64,000 bases of DNA. It comes from Hyphomicrobiales bacterium (lineage in GTDB: Bacteria; Pseudomonadota; Alphaproteobacteria; Rhizobiales; Rhizobiaceae). Below the pieces are notes generated by a model. It had not been told where the DNA came from, made no database searches, and was given only the letters and a program-made list of their open reading frames with translations. The DNA is taken from NCBI GenBank assembly GCA_026400435.1, contig JAPLOZ010000095.1, positions 1 to 64,000 of the forward strand, in the 5' to 3' direction. Within the stretch, counting starts at the first letter, position 1. The number at the start of each line of letters is the position of its first letter. Positions 58,300 through 64,000 of this stretch are shown in pieces. The translations under genes and the position numbers were made by a program.

Positions 58300-58698
58300 A
58301 TGGCTGCATCCTTCCAGTTCGATCTCGTATCTCCCGAACGGCTGCTTGTGTCCGAGGAGGTGGAATCGGTCGTCATTCCGGGTGCGGAAGGCGAGATGAC
58401 GATCCTCGCAAACCACGCGCCGGTCATGACGACCGTCAAGCCGGGCGTCGTGACCGTGACGACCGCGTCAGGCTCCACCGAGCGCTATTGCGTGTTCGGC
58501 GGCTTCGCCGACATTCTGCCGACCGGTTGCACGCTGCTCGCGGAATCGGCGGTGGCAGTCGGCTCCATCGATCGCAACGACCTCGCCAAGCGCATGCAGA
58601 ATGCGCGCGAGGACTTGGCGGACGCCAAGGACGCAACGACTCGCCAGAAGGCGCAGGAGTATCTGGACCACCTCTCGACACTCGAGGCAGCGATCTAG
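58300..58698 (+). CDS. atpC: ATP synthase F1 subunit epsilon
   Basis: This rotor subunit can inhibit ATP hydrolysis. It has 132 residues: FQFDLVSPERLLVSEEVESVVIPGAEGEMTIL is the N-terminal beta-sandwich, and the C-terminal RMQNAREDLADAKDATTRQKAQEYLDHL gives two helices. The ATG at 58300 follows a repeat element with CAAAAACCG directly ahead and no ribosome binding site, so translation may depend on coupling through the repeat hairpin. Confidence 0.95.
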   Translation: MAASFQFDLVSPERLLVSEEVESVVIPGAEGEMTILANHAPVMTTVKPGVVTVTTASGSTERYCVFGGFADILPTGCTLLAESAVAVGSIDRNDLAKRMQNAREDLADAKDATTRQKAQEYLDHLSTLEAAI

Positions 58699-58746
58699 AG
58701 CATCCAGCAGGGCTGCGCTGGTTTTGCGACCGGAAAGGACAAATTG

Positions 58747-58775
58747 AAAAGGCGAGGCAGTTGCCTCGCCTTTTT
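58747..58775. terminator. Intrinsic terminator of the atp operon (bidirectional)
   Basis: Stem GGCGAGGC/GCCTCGCC (58751-58758 with 58763-58770) with T5 following on the plus strand and, in the other direction, TTTTCAATTT. It serves atpC and probably also the convergent PPOX gene ending at 58801. Confidence 0.9.
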
Positions 58776-58800
58776 CGTTTCCTCGGGCGCCTGGCGCGGG

Positions 58801-59421
58801 TCACCACATGGATTTGGCGTACGCGTCATCCAGCCACCGGTCGGTCTTTTCAGCCGGTTCCTCGAGCGCCAGTTGGTCGCGCAGAATCTCCCCCAGCGTC
58901 GGCATTGACTTGCGGTCGGACCAGCTTTCAGGCTGCCACAGTTGCGAGCGCATGAAGGCTTTAGCGCAGTGCATGTATGCCGATTTCACCGTGACCACGA
59001 CAACGCTGACCGGCTGCTTCCCTTCGACGGTGAAGCGCTCGCGCAGCGCCGGATCCAGCGTGATCTTCGCTTCACCGTTGACCCGCAGCGTCTCGTTCAT
59101 GCCGGGGATGAGAAACAGCAGGCCTATCGCCGGGTCGAGGATGATGTTTTCCAGCGTGTCGAGCCGGTTGTTGCCGGGCCGGTCGGGTATCGCAATGGTC
59201 GTTTCGTCCAGAACGGCGGCGAAGCCGGGCTTGTCGCCTTTCGGCGTCACATCGGCGTTGCCCTTGCCGTCTGAGGACCCGATCAGCACGAACGGGCTGC
59301 GCGCGATGAAGGCCCGGCAATGGGCGTCTAGCCGTCCGAGTTCCTTGCGTATGGGGTTGGAGTCCGGCTCCGGCGTCTTGTAGACGGTCCGCAATTGCTC
59401 GTGAGACGTGACGAAGTCCAT
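58801..59421 (-). CDS. Pyridoxamine 5'-phosphate oxidase-like (PPOX) flavoprotein
   Basis: This 206-residue flavin-binding split-barrel protein has SPFVLIGSSDGKGNADVTPKGD and IPDRPGNNRLDTLENIILDP, typical of the MSMEG_1061-like FMN-dependent PPOX group. It is not PdxH. Its substrate is unknown. I chose the ATG at 59421, preceded by GGGAGG. An earlier in-frame start would overlap yciB. It is the last gene of dapF-mtaB-ftsY-yciB and lies 14 bases behind yciB. Confidence 0.82.
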   Translation of the reverse strand: MDFVTSHEQLRTVYKTPEPDSNPIRKELGRLDAHCRAFIARSPFVLIGSSDGKGNADVTPKGDKPGFAAVLDETTIAIPDRPGNNRLDTLENIILDPAIGLLFLIPGMNETLRVNGEAKITLDPALRERFTVEGKQPVSVVVVTVKSAYMHCAKAFMRSQLWQPESWSDRKSMPTLGEILRDQLALEEPAEKTDRWLDDAYAKSMW

Positions 59422-59435
59422 GGTGAACCCTCCCG

Positions 59436-60086
59436 CTATTTCTTCTGCAGCTTTTCGTCGAGCGAATGGCGCATGATCAACGGCATCTGGCTCAGCGTGA
59501 AGATCAGCGTGATTGGCATGATTCCCCACACCTTGAAGGCAACCCAGACGTCAGTCGAGAAGCTGCGCCAGACTATCTCGTTGAGGGCGGCCAGAAGCAG
59601 GAAGAACAGCCCCCAGCGCAATGTCAGCTTGCGCCACCCTTCGGCGTCAAGGCTGAAGGCCGAATCGAAGACATAGCCGAGCAGCGACTTGCCGAAGTAG
59701 AGGCCACCCAGAAGGGCGCCGCCGAACAACGTGTTGATAATGGTCGGCTTCATCTTGATGAAAACATCGTCCTGCAGCCACAGCGTAAGCCCGCCGAAGA
59801 CGAATACGACCACACCCGATACCAGCGGCATGATTGGCAGCGTCCTGATGAGCAGCCATGAGGCCGCGAGCGCGATCGCCGTTGCTATCATGAAGAGGCC
59901 GGTGGCGACGAAGATCGGGCCGCCGAAAGCGTGCAGGGCCGGAAATTTCCCGACCAGCCATTCGCCGCGCGCGTTTGCGAAGAAGAAGACCATCAGCGGT
60001 CCAAGCTCCAGCGCCAGCTTCAGCAGCGGATTGGTATCTTTTTTCTTCGGGTCGCTCGGGTCGCGTTCGATGATGGACGGATTCAT
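59436..60086 (-). CDS. yciB: Inner membrane-spanning protein YciB (septation protein A family)
   Basis: This 216-residue protein has five to six membrane helices starting at [21 protein letters not shown], the family's opening motif. [24 protein letters not shown] and a C-terminal DEKLQKK tail are also characteristic. It is linked to cell envelope formation and septation. It starts 6 bases after the ftsY stop. Confidence 0.92.
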   Translation of the reverse strand: MNPSIIERDPSDPKKKDTNPLLKLALELGPLMVFFFANARGEWLVGKFPALHAFGGPIFVATGLFMIATAIALAASWLLIRTLPIMPLVSGVVVFVFGGLTLWLQDDVFIKMKPTIINTLFGGALLGGLYFGKSLLGYVFDSAFSLDAEGWRKLTLRWGLFFLLLAALNEIVWRSFSTDVWVAFKVWGIMPITLIFTLSQMPLIMRHSLDEKLQKK

Positions 60087-60092
60087 TGTTGA

Positions 60093-61355
60093 CTACGCCA
60101 CTCCCGCGATCGCCTTGGCGAAATCGCTTGCCGAAAAGGGTTCGAGATCGTCGACCTGTTCGCCGACGCCGATGAAATAGACCGGCAGCTTGTGCTTTGC
60201 CGCGATCGCCACAAGGATGCCGCCGCGCGCCGTTCCGTCAAGCTTGGTCATCACCAGCCCGCTGACGCCCGCCACGTTGCGGAATATCTCGACCTGGTTG
60301 AGCGCATTCTGGCCGGTCGTTGCGTCGACCGTCTGGAGAACCGTATGCGGCGCGTCGGAATCGTGCTTGCTGAGCACGCGCACCATCTTCTCGAGTTCCG
60401 CCATGAGTTCGACGCGGTTCTGCAGCCGCCCCGCGGTGTCTATGATCAGCACGTCCGTGCCGGCGGCCTTGGCCTTCTCATAGGCGTCGAAAGCCAACCC
60501 CGCCGCATCCGCGCCAAGCTTCGAGGAAACCACTTCGGAGCCTGTGCGCTCGCCCCAGATCTTCAACTGCTCAATAGCGGCGGCGCGGAAGGTGTCGCCC
60601 GCGGCGAGCATCACCTTCAGTCCGCCTGCGGTGAGTTTGGCGGCGAGCTTGCCGATCGTTGTCGTCTTGCCGGTTCCGTTGACGCCGACCACCAGGATGA
60701 CATGCGGCTTGGTGGAAAGGTCAAGCTCCAGCGGCCTGGCGACCGGGGTCAGCACCTTTTCGATCTCTGCGGCCATGATCGTGCGCACATCGGCATCCGA
60801 GACGTCCCGCCCATAGCGGGCAGCCGACAGAGCGCCCGTCACACGAAGCGCCGTCTCCATGCCGAGATCGGCGCGGATCAGCACGTCCTCCAGGTCCTGC
60901 AGTGATTCTTCGTCGAGGCGTTTCTTGGTGAAGACGCCGGCGATATTGCCGGAAAGTTCGCGCGACGAGCGCGCCAGCCCCTGGCTCAGGCGCTGGAACC
61001 AGGCAGTTCTTGGCGGCTCGGGCTCAGGCGGCGCCGGCGGGACATACTGCTCGACAGTCTTAGAGACTGTGAACTTCTGCGCTGGCCTTTCTGTCCCACC
61101 GAGGCCGTCATCCTCGGGCTTGTCCCGAGGATCTGCTGGCGAGCTATCGGCCACGACCCGATTCGATGCCGCTGAAGGTTCCGTACCGCCTGGATCCGAA
61201 TTCTCGGCATATCCTCGGGACAAGCCCGAGGATGACGGTGGGACCAGGCTGTCTTCTTCTCCTGCACGCGCAGGCGACTCCGCTTCCACGGGCGCAGGAT
61301 TTGCGCCGGACTGCTGACCGAACGAAAATACCTTCCTCAGGAACCCGATCGCCAT
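60093..61355 (-). CDS. ftsY: Signal recognition particle receptor FtsY, N-region carrying a repeat-derived insertion
   Basis: FtsY docks ribosome-SRP complexes at the membrane. The 420 residues comprise a short N-terminal helix (MAIGFLRKVFSFG), an A-region to about 115, then the NG GTPase: GVNGTGKTTTIGKLA (G1), DTFRAAAIEQL, DTAGRLQN (G3), TKLDGTARGG (G4). The A-region includes SSSGLSRGYAENS and ADPRDKPEDDG, which are the two translated arms of a 28-bp perfect inverted repeat. The start at 61355 gives a normal N-terminus. mtaB ends 4 bases upstream. Confidence 0.95.
   Translation of the reverse strand: MAIGFLRKVFSFGQQSGANPAPVEAESPARAGEEDSLVPPSSSGLSRGYAENSDPGGTEPSAASNRVVADSSPADPRDKPEDDGLGGTERPAQKFTVSKTVEQYVPPAPPEPEPPRTAWFQRLSQGLARSSRELSGNIAGVFTKKRLDEESLQDLEDVLIRADLGMETALRVTGALSAARYGRDVSDADVRTIMAAEIEKVLTPVARPLELDLSTKPHVILVVGVNGTGKTTTIGKLAAKLTAGGLKVMLAAGDTFRAAAIEQLKIWGERTGSEVVSSKLGADAAGLAFDAYEKAKAAGTDVLIIDTAGRLQNRVELMAELEKMVRVLSKHDSDAPHTVLQTVDATTGQNALNQVEIFRNVAGVSGLVMTKLDGTARGGILVAIAAKHKLPVYFIGVGEQVDDLEPFSASDFAKAIAGVA
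61105..61238. repeat. 134-bp palindromic repeat inside ftsY
   Basis: Bases 61105-61132 and 61211-61238 are exact reverse complements over 28 bp. Each arm also holds its own small palindrome (CCTCGGG/CCCGAGG). The core ATCCTCGGG-CTTGT-CCCGAGGAT matches a very abundant dispersed repeat I know from alphaproteobacterial genomes. The element is read through in frame in the variable linker of FtsY. Confidence 0.85.
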
Positions 61356-61359
61356 CGTG

Positions 61360-62646
61360 TCAGGCGGCCCGGGCAACGGAGATCGGTGCGGCCAACAGAC
61401 GCTCGCCGTCATGGCCCGTGATGACGGCTTTGACTATCTCGCCTGGCTCCCCGGCGTCGAGCGATGTCAGCGCAAAGCCTTCGGTCCGGCCGAGGCCGGC
61501 GCGCTCGATCAGCACCGCCTGGGTCGTACCGGCAAGCGAAACGAGGTGGCGCGCGTAGGTTTGCGCGCCGGCTGCCCGCAGCCGCGCGGCGCGTTGCTTG
61601 ACGATCTCGCGGCGTACCTGCGGCATGCGCGCGGCCGGCGTACCTTCGCGCGGAGAATATGGAAAGACGTGGAGATGGGTGAGCCCGCACTCCTCGACGA
61701 TATCAAGCGACTTCTCGAACATCGCATCTGTCTCGGTCGGGAAACCCGCGATGATGTCGGCGCCGAACACGACATCTCGTCGCAAGGCACGTACTTCTTC
61801 GCAAAAGCGGATGGAATCGTCTCGGCTGTGGCGGCGCTTCATCCGCTTCAAAATCATGTCGTCGCCCGACTGCAGCGAGAGATGCAGATGGGGCATCAGC
61901 CTGGATTCCGCGGCGATTGCCTCCATGAGTTCGCCGTCTGCCTCGATCGAATCGATGGAAGACAAGCGCAACCGCCGCACATCCGGAACCTGGCGCAGGA
62001 TTGTCTTGACCAGCCGGCCGAGCCGGGGAGCGCCCGGCAGGTCGGCGCCATAGCTGGTGAGGTCGACGCCCGACAACACGACTTCAGCGTAGCCGTTGCC
62101 GGCGAGCCGCTTGACCTGCTCGACCACAGCGCCCATCGGCACGGAGCGTGAATTTCCCCGGCCGTAGGGGATGATGCAGAAGGTGCAGCGATGGTCGCAG
62201 CCGTTCTGCACCTGCACGAATGCACGCGCGCGTCCCTCGATGGCGTCGACCATGTGGGAGGCCGTCTCCCGCACCGAGAAGATATCGTTGACGCGGGCTT
62301 TCTCGAAATCGTTGACGCCGAAATCGGGCAGCGCCCGATAATTGTGGCTTTCCAGCTTTTCAGCGTTGCCGAGCACGAGATCGACCTCGTCCATCTCGGC
62401 GAACGAAGCCGGCTCGGTCTGCGCCGCGCAGCCGGTGACGATGATCCTTGCGCCGGGATTCTCGCGCCGCGCCTTGCGGATCGACTGCTTGGCCTGGCGC
62501 ACGGCTTCGGCCGTCACGGCGCAGGTGTTGAAGATGACGGCGCCGTCCTTCAACGCGCCGAGACCGGCAGCCGTGGCTTCGCGCCGCATCACTTCCGATT
62601 CATAGGTGTTGAGCCGGCAGCCGAAGGTGACGATCTCCACGCCCAT
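61360..62646 (-). CDS. mtaB: tRNA t6A37 methylthiotransferase MtaB
   Basis: This radical-SAM enzyme adds a methylthio group to N6-threonylcarbamoyladenosine 37 of tRNAs. It has 428 residues: an N-terminal UPF0004 domain with cluster cysteines Cys10, Cys42 and Cys73, a radical SAM motif CDHRCTFC (Cys150, 154, 157) followed by IIPYGRGNSRS, and a C-terminal TRAM-like region. The start overlaps the dapF stop by one base, so it is translated with dapF. Confidence 0.93.
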   Translation of the reverse strand: MGVEIVTFGCRLNTYESEVMRREATAAGLGALKDGAVIFNTCAVTAEAVRQAKQSIRKARRENPGARIIVTGCAAQTEPASFAEMDEVDLVLGNAEKLESHNYRALPDFGVNDFEKARVNDIFSVRETASHMVDAIEGRARAFVQVQNGCDHRCTFCIIPYGRGNSRSVPMGAVVEQVKRLAGNGYAEVVLSGVDLTSYGADLPGAPRLGRLVKTILRQVPDVRRLRLSSIDSIEADGELMEAIAAESRLMPHLHLSLQSGDDMILKRMKRRHSRDDSIRFCEEVRALRRDVVFGADIIAGFPTETDAMFEKSLDIVEECGLTHLHVFPYSPREGTPAARMPQVRREIVKQRAARLRAAGAQTYARHLVSLAGTTQAVLIERAGLGRTEGFALTSLDAGEPGEIVKAVITGHDGERLLAAPISVARAA

Positions 62647-63527
62647 CAGGCGGCGCTTTCAGTGTCGCGCGCCCAGCCGCCCGTCGCCGGATCGAAGCTG
62701 CCGGAGAATTCCCATTCGGCAGGACCGGTCATGACGACGTGATCGTCGTCGCGCCACTCGATCCTGAGCGGACCGCCCGGTACCGTGACCGTCACCGTGC
62801 GGCCGGTGCGCCTCGTGCGCGCAGCGCTGACGGCGACCGCGCAGGCGGCCGAGCCGCAGGCCCGGGTCAGGCCCGCGCCGCGCTCCCATGTGCGGATGGT
62901 GATGGCGTCGTTTGCCGTCACATGCGCGATCGAGATGTTGGCCCGCTCCGGAAAGATCGGATGATTTTCTAGCATCGGCCCGAAGCGGTCGAGCGCGTAG
63001 TTCCAGACATCATCATCGACCCAGAAGATGGCGTGCGGATTGCCCATGTTGGCGACCGAGGGCGAATGCAGGAGAGGCGCGTCGATTGGACCAACCTGCA
63101 ACTCGATCATGCGCGTGTCGCGGAACTCCTCGGCGAGCGGGATGTCCTGCCAGCCGAAGCGCGGCACGCCCATGTCGACCGAGATCAACCCGTCGGCATG
63201 CTCCTCGGCGTTCAGGATGCCTGCGACCGTCTCGAAGGTGAAAATCTTCTGCCCGGTTTCGGCGGCGAGCGCCTGCACGACGCAGCGCATCCCGTTGCCG
63301 CAGGCCTGCGCCATCGAACCGTCCGAGTTGATGATTTGGATGTAGTTTGCCGTCCCCGGCGTCTTCGGGTCGTGGATCGCCATGATCTGGTCGAACCTGG
63401 TGGCGAGGTCGACATTGAGCGCGACCGCCGCGGCCGGGGTTACGCGGTCCGCGCGACCGCGCATGTCGGCGACGATGATCTCGTTGCCGAGCCCGTTCAT
63501 CTTGGCGAAAGGGGCTGCGCTGGCCAT
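62646..63527 (-). CDS. dapF: Diaminopimelate epimerase
   Basis: DapF converts LL- to meso-diaminopimelate for lysine and peptidoglycan. It has 293 residues. The two catalytic cysteines are Cys76 in [10 protein letters not shown] and Cys224 in [26 protein letters not shown] is the N-terminal signature. It is the first gene of dapF-mtaB-ftsY-yciB-PPOX. Confidence 0.95.
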   Translation of the reverse strand: MASAAPFAKMNGLGNEIIVADMRGRADRVTPAAAVALNVDLATRFDQIMAIHDPKTPGTANYIQIINSDGSMAQACGNGMRCVVQALAAETGQKIFTFETVAGILNAEEHADGLISVDMGVPRFGWQDIPLAEEFRDTRMIELQVGPIDAPLLHSPSVANMGNPHAIFWVDDDVWNYALDRFGPMLENHPIFPERANISIAHVTANDAITIRTWERGAGLTRACGSAACAVAVSAARTRRTGRTVTVTVPGGPLRIEWRDDDHVVMTGPAEWEFSGSFDPATGGWARDTESAA

Positions 63528-63635
63528 GCGGCGGGAAAACTCAGTATCCGTTCGGCGCTATATGGCGGAGATTTTCCACAATTGCCAGTCTCGCCGACCA
63601 CTGATGCGGACAGCAATCCCATTGAAAGACCGCAT

Positions 63636-64000
63636 TCAACCCGCAGGCACGTCCCAGACTTCGCCAGGCAGCATGGCGCGAAATCTCTCGCGGCCGATGC
63701 CCTGGGCATCGAGCGCCGCGTGTAACCGCTCGCGCGGTTCGTCGATCGCCTCGTCGGTGAGACGAAACGTGCCCCAGTGGCAGCCCGCCGCGTGGGCGGC
63801 ATTGCACAATTGCATTCCCGCGACGGCCTCTTCCGGATTCTGGTGCTGGTGTTCCATGAACCAGCGCGGCTCGTAGGCGCCGATCGGCAGAATGGCGAGA
63901 CGGAAAGCGTCATGCTTTTGCGTCAGCGCCCGATAGATTTTGCCGTCGTTGAAGCCGGTGTCTCCCGCGAAATAGATCTTTCCGGACGGGGTCTCGATGA
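63636..64000 (-). CDS. Metallo-beta-lactamase-fold hydrolase, C-terminal part (cut by window end)
   Basis: About 120 C-terminal residues of an MBL-fold protein are present. IYFAGDTGFNDGKIYRAL holds the conserved metal-binding Asp of GDTG. LPIGAYEPRWFMEHQHQNPEEAV and GCHWGTFRLTDEAIDEPRERL with the last metal histidine resemble the NAPE-PLD/UlaG-like group. The frame is open to base 64000. An internal ATG at 63857 is not the true start. The substrate is unknown. It lies upstream of dapF with 108 bases between. Confidence 0.85.
   Translation of the reverse strand, partial: IETPSGKIYFAGDTGFNDGKIYRALTQKHDAFRLAILPIGAYEPRWFMEHQHQNPEEAVAGMQLCNAAHAAGCHWGTFRLTDEAIDEPRERLHAALDAQGIGRERFRAMLPGEVWDVPAG

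Overview
The window looks like chromosomal DNA of an alphaproteobacterium of the order Hyphomicrobiales (Rhizobiales), most like the Mesorhizobium/Phyllobacteriaceae group. The reasons are the high GC content, a serC leader RNA, a 1152-residue biotin-dependent pyruvate carboxylase, 6S RNA next to the 5-formyltetrahydrofolate cyclo-ligase gene, the htpX-rsmB-heparinase-purH gene order, CtrA-type boxes (TTAA-N7-TTAACC) and palindromic dispersed repeats. It is mostly housekeeping DNA. I see no tRNA, rRNA, CRISPR array, prophage or complete insertion sequence.

Layout. 1-4.7 kb: start of purA, a fumarylacetoacetate hydrolase-family gene, and serC-serA behind a structured leader. 4.7-6.6 kb: two outer membrane beta-barrel proteins, each with a CtrA-like box. 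6.7-11.5 kb: 6S RNA, fau, a YmdB-type phosphodiesterase, terC, yebC, a SelW-like protein and ddl. 11.5-21.1 kb: pyc and a liv branched-chain amino acid ABC operon whose LivG carries an extra helix-hairpin-helix domain. 21.4-28 kb: a trans-4-hydroxy-L-proline catabolic set with its GntR regulator, then mmsA with a divergent LysR gene. 28-34 kb: purH, heparinase-like gene, rsmB, htpX. 34-39.8 kb: an SDHAF4-like protein, transglutaminase-like protein, nuclease-like protein, TadG-like protein, cyclopropane fatty acid synthase, a mini-ORF with an exceptionally strong ribosome binding site, and a MOSC protein. 39.8-51 kb: acs, a usg remnant, aldo/keto reductase, yggS, leuS-lptE, a hydratase, a small transaldolase and priA. 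51-53.4 kb: a glutathione S-transferase divergent from an ECF-like sigma factor. 53.6-58.7 kb: atpHAGDC. 58.8-64 kb: PPOX protein, yciB, ftsY, mtaB and dapF, then a metallo-beta-lactamase-fold gene cut by the window edge.

The observations most worth following are these. The sigma factor and GST genes have mirror-image promoters, GGGAATCC-N16-CGTC, on opposite strands. ftsY carries a 134-bp palindromic repeat read through in frame. A 22-codon ORF behind a near-perfect anti-16S Shine-Dalgarno sits in a roughly 200-nt terminator-bounded unit. LivG is fused to a helix-hairpin-helix module. Both adjacent outer membrane protein genes have CtrA-type boxes. A long inverted repeat sits between atpD and atpC.
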